64,000 bases of DNA, from assembly GCF_007989825.1 (NCBI RefSeq), contig NZ_BJUA01000005.1, positions 62,001-126,000 of the forward strand, in the 5' to 3' direction. The notes beneath the pieces were generated by a model. It was not told the origin of the DNA and searched no databases. It was given only the letters and a program-made list of their open reading frames with translations. Below are positions 26,569 to 35,230 of this stretch, piece after piece. A program made the position numbers and the translations under genes. The first letter of the stretch is position 1, and every line of letters begins with the position of its first letter. Origin of the DNA: Cellulomonas persica. GTDB lineage: Bacteria; Actinomycetota; Actinomycetes; Actinomycetales; Cellulomonadaceae.

Positions 26569-27423
26569 ATGCGCGTCATCACTCGAACCCTCGCCGCCAC
26601 GGCGGGCCTCGCCCTGGCGCTCAGCCTGACGGCGTGCGGCTCGTCGCCCTCGCCGACTCCGGGCGCGGGGGCCAGCACGTCCGCGGCGGCGCAGACCACC
26701 GCTCCTGCAGACCCGACGCCCGAGGCCGAGCCCGGCGCCGGTGCGCTCACCGCGGAGACGCTGATCGACACGATGGTGGAGACGATGTCGAGCGCGACCG
26801 GCTACCGGTACGGCTCGACCGCCGTCACCGCCGAAGGGACCGTGACGTACGACGGAGTGGTCCAGATCGACGACGGTGTCCTGTCGATGTCGATCCACAC
26901 GGAGGCCCCGGGGACCACGATGGATGTGGTCGTGATCGACAGGACGATCTACATGAACCTCGGTGAGGCGTCCGAGGGCAAGTTCGTCGTCGCGGACCTC
27001 GACCGTGCGCTCGCCGAGATCCCGGGCTTCCCGGACTTCGGGGCGATCATGGACGTACGGAAGAGCTTCGAGCACCTCGACGGCTCGATCCTCGACGTCC
27101 AGCAGATCGGGCCCGAGGACGTCGACGGCGAGCCGGCGACGCGGTACGCCGTGACCATCGACACCGCGAAGCAGGTCGAGGCCATCGCGACGACGATGGG
27201 CGGCTCGGTCGCCGAGCTCATCGAGACGATGTCCCTGCCGCCCGCGCTGACGTCCGACTACTGGATCGACGCCCGGAACCGACCGCTCAAGCAGGTCGGC
27301 ACCATCGCGGGCACCACCACGACGAGCACCTGGTCCGACTGGGACAGCCCGAGCATCGTCGTCGAGGCGCCGCCCGCGGACCAGATCTCCGACATCGACC
27401 CGTTCGGGCCGAGCGACCAGTGA
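26569..27423 (+). CDS. LppX/LprG-like lipoprotein (tandem copy 2)
   Basis: A 284-residue paralogue of the preceding gene: signal MRVITRTLAATAG, lipobox LTAC with Cys23, then a longer Thr/Pro/Ala linker to about residue 60. The mature domain shares DAYYMN/TIYMN, GKFV, EDVDG-x-x-AT-x-Y-V-T and FW-x-D/YWIDARNRP segments with copy 1, and both end with A-P-x-ADQIS. Sequence identity in the mature domain looks moderate, so duplication is not recent. A stem-loop and about 200 bp separate the copies; the ATG follows a GGGGG run. The gene ends 21 bases from the convergent GNAT gene. Confidence 0.83.
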   Translation: MRVITRTLAATAGLALALSLTACGSSPSPTPGAGASTSAAAQTTAPADPTPEAEPGAGALTAETLIDTMVETMSSATGYRYGSTAVTAEGTVTYDGVVQIDDGVLSMSIHTEAPGTTMDVVVIDRTIYMNLGEASEGKFVVADLDRALAEIPGFPDFGAIMDVRKSFEHLDGSILDVQQIGPEDVDGEPATRYAVTIDTAKQVEAIATTMGGSVAELIETMSLPPALTSDYWIDARNRPLKQVGTIAGTTTTSTWSDWDSPSIVVEAPPADQISDIDPFGPSDQ

Positions 27424-27444
27424 CCCGATCCCCTCGCCGGACCG

Positions 27445-28047
27445 TCACACGGGCAGGGTGAGGACGCGGCCCCACTCGCGGCGCGCGTAGGTCGCGAAGC
27501 CGACCTTGGCGTAGAACGCGATCGCGCCGGTGTTGCGCTCGTCGACGCCCAGGTGCAGGCCGGCCACGCCGCGTTCGCGCAGCGCGTCGGCGAGGGTCGC
27601 GATCAGGCGCCGACCCCAGCCCTGCCCCTGCAGACGCGGGTGCAGGTCGATGTGCAGGTGCGCGGGGAACTCGTCGTACTGCGGCTCGGGCGCCGCGGAC
27701 CACGCGTGCATCCGGTCGATCAGCACGTGGTCCTGCGAGCCGTCGCCCGGGTCGGGCACGCGCGGGTACTGCGCGCGCAGCGTCGGCCACCAGTGCTCGT
27801 CGAGCCAGCGGGCGAACCCCAGGGAGTCCGCCGTGCCGACGACGTACCCCGCGATGCCCTCGTCGTCGGCGACGACGAACGTCAGGCTCGGGTCCGCGAC
27901 GGGGTACGGCCCGGCGTACAGGTGCCCGAGCAGGTCCGGATTCCGGTAGAGGCCGGACGCGTCGCCGCCCGCCTCGCCCGTGAGCAGGCACAGCCGGTAG
28001 ATCCCGGCGAGGTCGGCGGGATGAAACGGACGGATCTGGGTCGCCAC
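27445..28047 (-). CDS. GNAT family N-acetyltransferase
   Basis: A 200-residue acetyl-CoA-dependent acyltransferase. The acetyl-CoA loop is HPRLQGQGWGRRLI (motif A, Q/R-x-x-G-x-G/A), followed by a conserved GVDERNTGAIAFYAKVGF segment near the C-terminus. The N-terminus RPFHPADLAGIYRLC is the usual first strand and helix. Overall it resembles the O-GlcNAcase-associated/COG3153-like GNATs with an extra DEHWW-containing insert. The substrate cannot be deduced. It is a single gene, starting at GTG 28047. Confidence 0.85.
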   Translation of the reverse strand: MATQIRPFHPADLAGIYRLCLLTGEAGGDASGLYRNPDLLGHLYAGPYPVADPSLTFVVADDEGIAGYVVGTADSLGFARWLDEHWWPTLRAQYPRVPDPGDGSQDHVLIDRMHAWSAAPEPQYDEFPAHLHIDLHPRLQGQGWGRRLIATLADALRERGVAGLHLGVDERNTGAIAFYAKVGFATYARREWGRVLTLPV

Positions 28048-28154
28048 GTCCCGATCCCATCACGACGAGGGCGCGGCTGGGTCACGTCTGGACCGAACCC
28101 GCCCGCAAGGGGCGCGCGGACCGCGATCCTGTCTCGGGACGACGAGGGGGCGAC

Positions 28155-28985
28155 GTGACGACGAGGGCCGACGAGCGGGTGCGGGGCGTTGCGGGCGGAG
28201 TCCGCGCCGGTCGCGTGCGCGATCCGGAGCTGCGGGCGTCGCTCGCGTGGCTGACGCACCCCGTGACGGTCGTCGCGCTCGTCGTGCTGCTGCTCAACGA
28301 CCATGTGCTCAAGCGCGCGTACGGGACGTGGTGGACGGGCAAGCTCTCGGACGTCGCCGGCCTGGTCCTGGCGCCCGCGCTGCTCGCGGTGGCGATCTCG
28401 GGGGTCCGCGCGTGGGCTCGCCGTCCCGGATCATCGCCGGGCGCTCGGGGGTCGGTCCGTCACCCGCGCCGGACCGGCGCCGTCCGGCCGCGTCCGCGCG
28501 CGCCGTTCGGGGGGCTGACGACGATCGTCGTCGGCCTGGGCTTCACGTTCGTGAAGGCGACCGCCGTCGGCGCGACCCTGGCGTCGGCGGCGTGGACGGC
28601 GGTCGCCGGGCCGAGCGAGGTGCTCCGCGACACGACGGACCTGCTCGCGCTGCCCGCGCTGGCCGTCGCATGGTGGGCCGCGCGCGTCTCGTCGCGGCCG
28701 AGTCGCGTGCGGGCCGGGCGCCGGTGGGCGCTGGTCCTGCCGCTCGCGGTGCTCGCGACCGCGGCGACGTCGAGCATGGGGCCGACCGGGACCCTGACGG
28801 TGGACGTCGAGGACGGCGCGGTCCTCGTCGGCACGGGGTGGTCCGAGACGGACGTGAGGCTGCACCGGTCCACGGACGGGGTGACGTGGACGAGCGTCGA
28901 GCCGACCTACCCCCCGGGCCCCGGACCGTCCGAGGCCGCAGGTGCCGATCCGACGAGCCCTGCGGTCGAGGACGGCCGGCACTGA
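28155..28985 (+). CDS. Membrane protein with Asp-box domain, N-terminal part up to in-frame UGA
   Basis: 276 residues, GTG start at 28155 behind GAGGGGG. It has four to five helices; NDHVLKRAYGTWWTGKLSDVAGLVLAP is a recurrent signature of an unnamed bacterial membrane family. After the last helix (ALVLPLAVLATAATSS) an outer domain begins with LHRSTDGVTWTSVE, an Asp-box (BNR) motif. The frame stops at TGA (28983-28985), yet continues in the same phase without a gap as the next entry, which carries the second Asp-box. I read the two as one gene of 563 coding triplets plus one internal UGA. The stop may be a nonsense mutation, a sequencing error or a recoded codon. Confidence 0.7.
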   Translation: MTTRADERVRGVAGGVRAGRVRDPELRASLAWLTHPVTVVALVVLLLNDHVLKRAYGTWWTGKLSDVAGLVLAPALLAVAISGVRAWARRPGSSPGARGSVRHPRRTGAVRPRPRAPFGGLTTIVVGLGFTFVKATAVGATLASAAWTAVAGPSEVLRDTTDLLALPALAVAWWAARVSSRPSRVRAGRRWALVLPLAVLATAATSSMGPTGTLTVDVEDGAVLVGTGWSETDVRLHRSTDGVTWTSVEPTYPPGPGPSEAAGADPTSPAVEDGRH

Positions 28986-29849
28986 GTGCCCGATGAGCCG
29001 GACGTGTGCTTCCGTCCCGTCGCCGACGAGGGCGTCGGGGTCGAGCGCAGCGACGACGGCGGGCGGACGTGGCACGTCGACTGGGCGCTGACCGCCGAGC
29101 AGGTCCGCGTCCTGACCGAGCGGTGGGGCGACCCGATGCTCCTGCGCACGCACGAGGTCGCGGTGCTCCCGAGCGCGGACGGCTTCCTCGTGTTCGCAGC
29201 GAACGGTGGCGACGGCCTGGCGATGCGGCACGAGGACGGCCGCTGGGAGCGGCTCGGGACGACGTTCGAGGGCGGCTGGGTCGCGGCGCTGCCGGGCGAG
29301 CCGCAGGCCCGGACGTTCCCGTTGCCGCTCGGCGTGGTGGTTGGCGTGCTGGCGGGGCTGTTCGCGCTCGTGGTCGTCGGCCGACCCGCGCGGGTGGAGG
29401 TCGGAGCGGCGCGGCGCGGCGGGGCGTGGGCGTCGGGGCTGGGCGCGGGGGCGGTGGCCCTGGTGGCGGTGAGCGTCATGGAGCTGGGTGCGGTCTACGG
29501 TCCGTCCACCGGCGTGCCGGTCCCCCGCTTCGTGGTCACGGTGCTGCTCCTGACGGCAGCGGGTCTGACAGCTCTGGCGGTCGGGCTGGCTGGTCGTGAG
29601 ATGGCGGTGGGTGCGCTGGGCGGGCTCGTCGTCGGTGTCGTCGCAGGTGTCGCGACGGCCGTCACCCCCGTCGCGTGGACGGACCCGGGCAGCGTCTGGG
29701 TGGGTGTCGTCGTCGCGCTGGTCGGCACGTGGGGTGCCGCGGTGCTCGCGCGCCGCCGGCCGGACCGTGCCGCGCAGGTCGGACGCGCGCCGGATCTGCC
29801 GCCCTATCCGCCGGCGCCGTGGGACGTGGAAAACAAACCTACGCACTAG
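28986..29849 (+). CDS. Membrane protein with Asp-box domain, C-terminal part after in-frame UGA
   Basis: 287 residues directly following the TGA at 28983, same frame, first codon GTG. It opens with PDEPDVCFRPV and an Asp-box SDDGGRTW, the counterpart of the motif before the stop, then a second sensory-looking stretch, and from about residue 110 a run of five hydrophobic helices. The end is a Pro-rich cytosolic tail. As an independent gene it would begin mid-domain and lack a ribosome site, although TGAGTG could allow restart by the same ribosome. Its last bases and stop (29847-29849) abut the fadD operator. Confidence 0.65.
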   Translation: MPDEPDVCFRPVADEGVGVERSDDGGRTWHVDWALTAEQVRVLTERWGDPMLLRTHEVAVLPSADGFLVFAANGGDGLAMRHEDGRWERLGTTFEGGWVAALPGEPQARTFPLPLGVVVGVLAGLFALVVVGRPARVEVGAARRGGAWASGLGAGAVALVAVSVMELGAVYGPSTGVPVPRFVVTVLLLTAAGLTALAVGLAGREMAVGALGGLVVGVVAGVATAVTPVAWTDPGSVWVGVVVALVGTWGAAVLARRRPDRAAQVGRAPDLPPYPPAPWDVENKPTH

Positions 29850-29875
29850 TAACTTACGGTGGCGTAGGTTAGGCT
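29850..29875 (+). promoter_or_regulatory. fadD promoter with TetR-like palindromic operator
   Basis: A palindrome of 22 bases at 29850-29871 has arms TAACTTACG and CGTAGGTTA around a 4-base centre. Its right arm merges into the -10 TAGGCT (29870-29875), which ends 7 bases before the GTG of the acyl-CoA ligase. A repressor bound here would cover the promoter. Palindromes of this type are bound by TetR-type lipid regulators in actinobacteria; the actual regulator is unknown. Confidence 0.6.
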
Positions 29876-29882
29876 GACGAAT

Positions 29883-31562
29883 GTGACCCCCGCGCCGACG
29901 ATCACCGTCTCGCCGATCCCCCAGTTCGATGCGCCCGACGAGCCCTTGACCGCCGCCCTGCACCGCGCCATCACGGACCACGGCGAGCGCGTCGCCGCCG
30001 ACTTCCTCGGCGCGACCATCACCTACCGCGAGCTCGGCGAGCAGGTTGCGCGGGGCGCCGCCGCGCTCGTCGCCCTCGGCGTGCAGCCCGGCGACCGCGT
30101 CGCGATCGCGCTGCCCAACTGCACGCAGCACCTCGCCGCGTTCTACGCGGTGCTGCGGATCGGCGCGGTCGTCGTCGAGCACAACCCCACGTACTCGGCC
30201 GACGAGCTCGCGCACCAGCTCGCGGACTCCGGCGCGACCGTCGCGCTCGTCTGGACCAAGGCGGTGCCCGCGGTGCTCGAGGCGCGCGAGCGCACCGCCC
30301 TGCGCCACGTCGTCGCCGTCGACCTCGCGCACGACCTGCCGCTCAGCAAGCGGCTCGCGCTGCGCCTGCCCGTGGCGAAGGCGCGCCGCACCGCGGCCGC
30401 GATGCGCGGGCCCGTGCCCGCCGAGATCCCGCTGTGGCACCGCCTCGTCGCCGCCGCGAACCCGCTGCCCGCGAACCACCCGCAGCCCGCGCCGTCCGAC
30501 GTCGCGCTCCTGCAGTACACCGGCGGCACCACCGGCACCCCCAAGGCGGCCGTGCTCACGCACGCGAGCCTCGTCGCGAACGCCGAGCAGGGCCACCTGT
30601 GGACCCAGCACCGGCGCGGCCAGGAGACGGTCTACGGCGTCCTGCCGTTCTTCCACGCGTTCGGCCTGACGCTGTGCCTGTCGTACTCCACGCGGATCGC
30701 CGCGACGCTCGTCGTCTTCCCGTCGTTCGACCCCGCGCTCGTGCTCGCGGCGCAGCGCCGCCGCCCGGGGACCTTCATCCCGGCCGTCCCGCCGATGCTC
30801 GACCGGCTCGTGACCGCGGCCGAGAAGTCGGGCGTCTCGCTGCACTCGTTCACGCACGCGATCAGCGGCGCCATGGCGCTGCCGCCCGCGACCGCGCGCC
30901 GCTGGGAGGCCGCGACCGGCGGGCTCGTCGTCGAGGGCTACGGCATGACCGAGACGTCGCCCGTCGCGCTCGGCAACCCGTTCGACGCCAGCCGCCGCCC
31001 CGGCGCGCTCGGCGTGCCGTTCCCGGGCACCGAGGTGCGGGTCGTGTCGCAGACCGACGTCACGCTCGACGTCGCGCCCGGCGAGCCCGGTGAGCTCCTC
31101 GTCCGCGGACCGCAGGTGTTCGCCGGCTACTGGCAGCGGCCCGACGAGACCGCGCAGCAGCTCCTGCCCGACGGCTGGCTGCGCACCGGCGACGTGGTGC
31201 GCGTCGACGACGACGGGTTCGTCCTGCTCGTCGACCGCATCAAGGAGATGATCGTGACCGGCGGGTTCAAGGTGTACCCGTCGCAGGTCGAGGACCACCT
31301 GCGCGACATGCCGGGCGTCCAGGACGTCGCCGTCGTCGGCGTCCCCGGTGGTGACCTGGGCGAGTCCGTCGTGGCGGCGCTCGTGCTGCGCGACGGGCAC
31401 GACGTGGACCTCGCCGCGGTGCGCGAGTGGTGCGGGCGCAAGGTCGCGCGCTACGCGGTGCCGCGCCGGATCGTCGTGCTGCCGGACCTGCCGCGCTCGC
31501 AGGTCGGCAAGGTGCTGCGCCGCGTGGTGCGCGACCAGGTGCTCGCCCTGCCCGCCGCCTGA
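29883..31562 (+). CDS. fadD: Long-chain fatty acid-CoA ligase (AMP-binding)
   Basis: A 559-residue acyl-adenylate enzyme. The P-loop YTGGTTGTPKA starts at residue 212, the adenine motif GYGMTETSP at about 353, and the hinge and A8 region TGDVVRVDDDGFVLLVDRIKE with IVTGGFKVYPSQVE follow. The C-terminal Lys is in RSQVGKVLRR. It activates fatty acids with ATP and CoA for degradation or lipid synthesis. The GTG start is set by a -10 hexamer 7 bases upstream and lacks a ribosome site, so the mRNA is probably leaderless. Single gene; no beta-oxidation genes nearby. Confidence 0.92.
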   Translation: MTPAPTITVSPIPQFDAPDEPLTAALHRAITDHGERVAADFLGATITYRELGEQVARGAAALVALGVQPGDRVAIALPNCTQHLAAFYAVLRIGAVVVEHNPTYSADELAHQLADSGATVALVWTKAVPAVLEARERTALRHVVAVDLAHDLPLSKRLALRLPVAKARRTAAAMRGPVPAEIPLWHRLVAAANPLPANHPQPAPSDVALLQYTGGTTGTPKAAVLTHASLVANAEQGHLWTQHRRGQETVYGVLPFFHAFGLTLCLSYSTRIAATLVVFPSFDPALVLAAQRRRPGTFIPAVPPMLDRLVTAAEKSGVSLHSFTHAISGAMALPPATARRWEAATGGLVVEGYGMTETSPVALGNPFDASRRPGALGVPFPGTEVRVVSQTDVTLDVAPGEPGELLVRGPQVFAGYWQRPDETAQQLLPDGWLRTGDVVRVDDDGFVLLVDRIKEMIVTGGFKVYPSQVEDHLRDMPGVQDVAVVGVPGGDLGESVVAALVLRDGHDVDLAAVREWCGRKVARYAVPRRIVVLPDLPRSQVGKVLRRVVRDQVLALPAA

Positions 31563-31699
31563 CGCTCCTCGCCGCCTGACCCGGCCCCAGCCCGACCGCC
31601 GGTTGCGGCGCGGCCGCTCCCGGCCCACCGGTGCTCGTCCGTGCACATTCGCTCGTCGGGACGGTGCGCACGAGCCCGTGGGCCTGAGAGAGTTCCGCC

Positions 31700-32491
31700 G
31701 TGCGTCTTCCCCCGTTCTCGCGCGTCCCGGCGCTCGTCGCCCTGGGCGGGTTGATCGCGGGCGGGCTCACGGGCGCCTTCGCGGGGAGCGCACTCGCCGG
31801 CAGCCAGCCGGACGCGGGGCCCGCCGTGCCGACCGCGATCGCCGCGCCACGCGTGACGGTGCGGTACGACCCGCAGCACGTCGTCGGCGACCTCCTGGAC
31901 GCGCTGCGCCCCGCCGACTCCTACGCCTTCACGCTGACGCTCGACCCTCAGGCGCCCGCGCTCACCGGGGCCGCCGCGCGCGACGGCGACCGGTGGGACC
32001 TCGTCGGCCGCGTCGAGGAGGCCGAGACCGTCACCGAGGTCCGTCTCGTCGGCGACGACGCGTACGTGTACGTCTCCGGTCTCACCGACGGTTTCGGTCG
32101 CACGTCGCGCGACGAGCCCGGCGACGCGTTCGTCGCCGCGTACATCGCCTCGTTCGGACCCGCGCAGCTCGCCACCACGCTCCTCGAGACCCGCGAGGCC
32201 GTCGTCTCCGTCGCCGCGGGCGGCGCGTCCGTCGAGCTCGACCAGGTCCCCGCCCAGCCGTTCGACGTCGTCGTCGACCTGCGACGCGCCACCGGTGCGA
32301 TGGGCGCGCGCTTCACCACCGGAGCCACGACGAACCCCTACGCGATGATGCGCCTGTGGATCGGCCCCGACGGGCTCGTGCGCCGCTACGCCGAACCCGC
32401 CACCACGCTCCAGGTCGACTTCACCGAGTGGGGCGACGACGTGGCCATCGCGGCGCCCGACGACGCCGTCGAGCTCGACCTCGGAGGGTGA
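31700..32491 (+). CDS. Secreted or anchored LppX-like protein, diverged
   Basis: A 263-residue exported protein. The first 36 residues form a signal or anchor helix (ALVALGGLIAGGLTGAFAGSALA) with no lipobox Cys. The mature part (LLDALRPADSYAFTLTLD, VRLVGDDAYVYVSG, PFDVVVDLRRATG, MMRLWIGPDGLVRRYAEP, then VDFTEWGDDVAIAAPDDAVEL) follows the same order of strands as the two lipoproteins at 25513 and 26569, including the final W-D/W-G then I-x-x-P motif. I infer a third, more distant member of the LppX/LprG fold. The GTG at 31700 has no strong ribosome site. Confidence 0.65.
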   Translation: MRLPPFSRVPALVALGGLIAGGLTGAFAGSALAGSQPDAGPAVPTAIAAPRVTVRYDPQHVVGDLLDALRPADSYAFTLTLDPQAPALTGAAARDGDRWDLVGRVEEAETVTEVRLVGDDAYVYVSGLTDGFGRTSRDEPGDAFVAAYIASFGPAQLATTLLETREAVVSVAAGGASVELDQVPAQPFDVVVDLRRATGAMGARFTTGATTNPYAMMRLWIGPDGLVRRYAEPATTLQVDFTEWGDDVAIAAPDDAVELDLGG

Positions 32492-32592
32492 ACGCCCTCG
32501 TCGGGCGAGTTCGCCGGGCCGCTCACGCCCGCTATGATGACGACTGCTTGCCGCGGCACAGGCGTCCCCGACGCCCGTGATCGACGGTTCGC

Positions 32593-32666
32593 GCGGGTGT
32601 AGTTCAATGGTAGAACTTCAGCTTCCCAAGCTGACAGCGCGGGTTCGATTCCCGTCACCCGCTCCA
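32593..32666 (+). tRNA. tRNA-Gly(CCC)
   Basis: A 71-base cloverleaf plus encoded CCA (32664-32666). Acceptor GCGGGTG pairs with CACCCGC, the discriminator is T, the anticodon arm is TCAGC/GCTGA around loop TTCCCAA (anticodon CCC), and the T arm is CGGGTTCGATTCCCG. It reads GGG codons. It marks the left edge of an atypical gene pair, but I find no repeat of its 3' end downstream, so no attachment duplication is shown. Confidence 0.95.
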
Positions 32667-32919
32667 GGTGACGTGCAGGACGGTAGGCCGAACGGAACCC
32701 CGTCAGCGGCGGACCCCGCCCAGAACACCGCACTTGCCTACGCCACACCGCCTGACACGGCACGGGGCGTGGCCGCAATGTGCCGCCGCGCCCGCCCCAC
32801 GGCACGGCATGCCCAGACCGCGGGGGAATTCCTACGACCGTTTCGACCCGCAGCGGAGCTCCGGCGCGATACATTCGCCGACGACCGGAGAAATCCACCG
32901 TTCTGCAGGGGGCAAAACG

Positions 32920-33999
32920 ATGTCTAGCATTCGCATGCGCGCACTCATGGTCAGCGTCCTCGTCGCAGGCGGGCTAGCCGGCACGTCGAGCGCGACGGCG
33001 GCTGAGGCCGACGTCGTTCAATGCGCGACGGTCGACGGGCTGAAGTTCTGCACCGAAGTCGGCTTCACGAAGGAGTCCACCACGGCCATCCGCGCCAGGG
33101 TGCACCGGACCATGGCGTCCGCGAACACGGCATTCGCGGCGGGGCCTTTGGATACTGGCGACCTGACACCGGCCGAGCAGCTCGCTCAGCTGGCCGGGCT
33201 CACGCCGGAACAGCTCAAGGCGCGTCAGGATGCGCAACTGGCAGAAGCGCGCGACGCGGTCGGCCGCATGAAGCTGGTCGACTACGTCGACTCGGGCAAG
33301 CCCATCCCGGCAGGCTTCTTCGCGAAGTACCCGCAACTGCACGTGAAAGAGGGCAGCGCTCAGGCCAGGGCTCTGAGGGCCGGCACGTCGATGCGGTTCG
33401 CTGCGGCGAGTGGCAACTCGACGAGACTTGCCGTGTCGAGCGACCCGTCAAAGGACTATGAATACATTATGCCTAACGTCGCTCGCGACCAGAAGACGTC
33501 TTACTGGTGCGGGCCCGCGACGATGGAGATGATGGACTTGGGCGACGGCGGTTCGCTCCGTACGCAGGCCAAGTGGGCAGAACTCCTCGGGACCACGACC
33601 GATGGCACCGGCATCGGAGCGATGAAGGATGGCATGAACGCGTACACGACGTGGGACAACACGGCGGGCAAGTACGTCACCGTGGACCTGTCGGATCGGA
33701 CTGCTAGCTGGTTCTTCTCGGCGCATCGGACCCGGGTGGGCTTCACAAAGTCGCCGGTCGTCGAGCACGTCCAGCTGCTGATGAAGTACTTCTCGTACTT
33801 GAACTACAACCACGGCGGCCACTATCAGGTCGGCCGCGGGTACAGCAGCACGACCGGGAACGTGATCGGCATCATCGACCCGTACGACGAGCGTGACTAC
33901 CGCAGCGGCGGCGCCGCATCCGGCGGGTACCACGTCATCCCGCTGGACAAGATGTGGGGGGCGACGCTCGCCAACGTGAACCAGAACTTCTCCTACTGA
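32920..33999 (+). CDS. Secreted C39-like cysteine peptidase
   Basis: A 359-residue secreted protein with a signal peptide (MRALMVSVLVAGGLAGTSSATAA). A helical pro-region follows (about 30-185), with PAEQLAQLAGLTPEQLKARQ. The C-terminal domain matches the C39-like papain fold (Peptidase_C39_2): catalytic Cys197 in SYWCGPATM, His301 in GGHYQVGRGY and Asp320 in IIDPYDER. Targets are unknown; cell wall or secreted proteins are possible. Base composition is visibly lower in GC than neighbouring genes, with A/T-ending codons such as TAT, AAA and CAA, and it starts 253 bases after a tRNA gene, so acquisition is plausible. ATG at 32920 follows GCAGGGGGC. The next gene overlaps by one base. Confidence 0.82.
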   Translation: MSSIRMRALMVSVLVAGGLAGTSSATAAEADVVQCATVDGLKFCTEVGFTKESTTAIRARVHRTMASANTAFAAGPLDTGDLTPAEQLAQLAGLTPEQLKARQDAQLAEARDAVGRMKLVDYVDSGKPIPAGFFAKYPQLHVKEGSAQARALRAGTSMRFAAASGNSTRLAVSSDPSKDYEYIMPNVARDQKTSYWCGPATMEMMDLGDGGSLRTQAKWAELLGTTTDGTGIGAMKDGMNAYTTWDNTAGKYVTVDLSDRTASWFFSAHRTRVGFTKSPVVEHVQLLMKYFSYLNYNHGGHYQVGRGYSSTTGNVIGIIDPYDERDYRSGGAASGGYHVIPLDKMWGATLANVNQNFSY

Positions 34000-35153
34000 T
34001 GCGCCTACGAGTCGCGGTGCTGGCGAGCGTCGCCGTCATCGCACTGTGTGCGTGCACGGATGACGGGGTCGATCCCGCTCCGCCTCAGGTCGTCACGGCG
34101 AGCACCACCCCGTCCGCGAGCGCGACGACGGGCAGCGACCCCCAGGGGGACACCACCGTCGACGTGTCCGACGACAACAGCGAGTGGTCGAACGTCGATG
34201 TCCCCGACGGATACCTCGGGACGGTCGGGATCTCGAGCACGGGGAACGCCTATGCCGTGCTCCAGGACGCGAAGGGCATCCAGAGCCTCACGGTGGTCGG
34301 CGATGACACGGCCGCCCCCCTCACGATGAGGCCTGCCGAGATCGTCCAGAACGCACAGACTGCAGACGACGGGACCGTGGTCTACGGGCTCGGGGACGAC
34401 GACGACGGCGAGTTCTGGGTCAAGCAGTGGGACCCGGAAAGTGGCGAGCAATCCGTTCTGTACGAGTCGGTGGGTGTCGGAGCATCGTGGTCCGAGACAG
34501 CGCTGGTCGGTGACTCCCTGTACCTGACACGCCGACACGACGACGGGTCGGACTGCCTGGACGTGCTCACGCCCATTGCTGTCGGCGCAGGGACGACCAC
34601 GCTGGACTGCGCCAAGGAAGGCGAGACGCTGGACCACCTCCGCGCCGCTCCTGATGGGACGATCAGCTACCTGACACACCCGCAGGCGTCCGACTGCGGC
34701 GCACTCCACAAGGTCGCGCCGGGAGGCGCCCCGCAGACAGTGGCTAGCGGCGACTGCGTCTCTCGCGGCAACGCCGACGGCACCACGGTCGTCTGGACCG
34801 GTCTGCCGCCTACTGGCGACCTGGGCACGAACTACTTCGACGCGCCGCTCTCCGCGACCAGCAACGGCGTCGAGCGCGAGCTCGGCACCGCGGCCGCCGG
34901 TTCCACCCTCCTGTGCGAAGGCAGCGTGTACTGGCTCTGGGAAGACTTCACCCCTCCGGTGTCGCCGTCTGAGATCCGCCGCTGGACTCCTGGCAGCGAC
35001 ACCATCGAGGTCGTGTACCGGTCACCTGACGAGTCGGACCTGAACCGGTTCTCGACGTCGGCGCCGCAGTGCGGCGGGGACCGTCTGTGGGTCGAGCGCA
35101 TCGGCTGGCGGGGCGACTCGAAGCCAGAGCTGCTGACGCTGCCGCTGGACTAG
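33999..35153 (+). CDS. Lipoprotein with beta-propeller-like repeats
   Basis: A 384-residue lipoprotein: signal MRLRVAVLASVAVIA, lipobox LCAC with Cys19, then a Thr/Ser/Pro linker. The mature part has recurring blades such as GTVGISSTGNAYAVL, DGTVVYGL, GDSLYLTRRHD, DGTISYLTH and GTTVVWTG, which look like a six- or seven-bladed propeller; several Cys pairs could form disulfides. The start is decided by the TGATG overlap with the C39 peptidase gene (shared base 33999), so the two are translationally coupled and probably act together outside the cell. Base composition is atypical in the same way. Confidence 0.75.
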   Translation: MRLRVAVLASVAVIALCACTDDGVDPAPPQVVTASTTPSASATTGSDPQGDTTVDVSDDNSEWSNVDVPDGYLGTVGISSTGNAYAVLQDAKGIQSLTVVGDDTAAPLTMRPAEIVQNAQTADDGTVVYGLGDDDDGEFWVKQWDPESGEQSVLYESVGVGASWSETALVGDSLYLTRRHDDGSDCLDVLTPIAVGAGTTTLDCAKEGETLDHLRAAPDGTISYLTHPQASDCGALHKVAPGGAPQTVASGDCVSRGNADGTTVVWTGLPPTGDLGTNYFDAPLSATSNGVERELGTAAAGSTLLCEGSVYWLWEDFTPPVSPSEIRRWTPGSDTIEVVYRSPDESDLNRFSTSAPQCGGDRLWVERIGWRGDSKPELLTLPLD

Positions 35154-35230
35154 GGGTGCGCGGGCACCACGCCGCGCCCGTGCGCTGTGCAGGACCGGCC
35201 GCATCGCGTGACGGTGTGGGGGGCGAGCCA

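Noticed and set aside
28983..29030. Selenocysteine insertion at the UGA of the Asp-box gene
   Set aside because: The downstream stem is only 5 bp and lacks a recognisable loop consensus; no selenocysteine machinery is visible. Kept only as one option to test.
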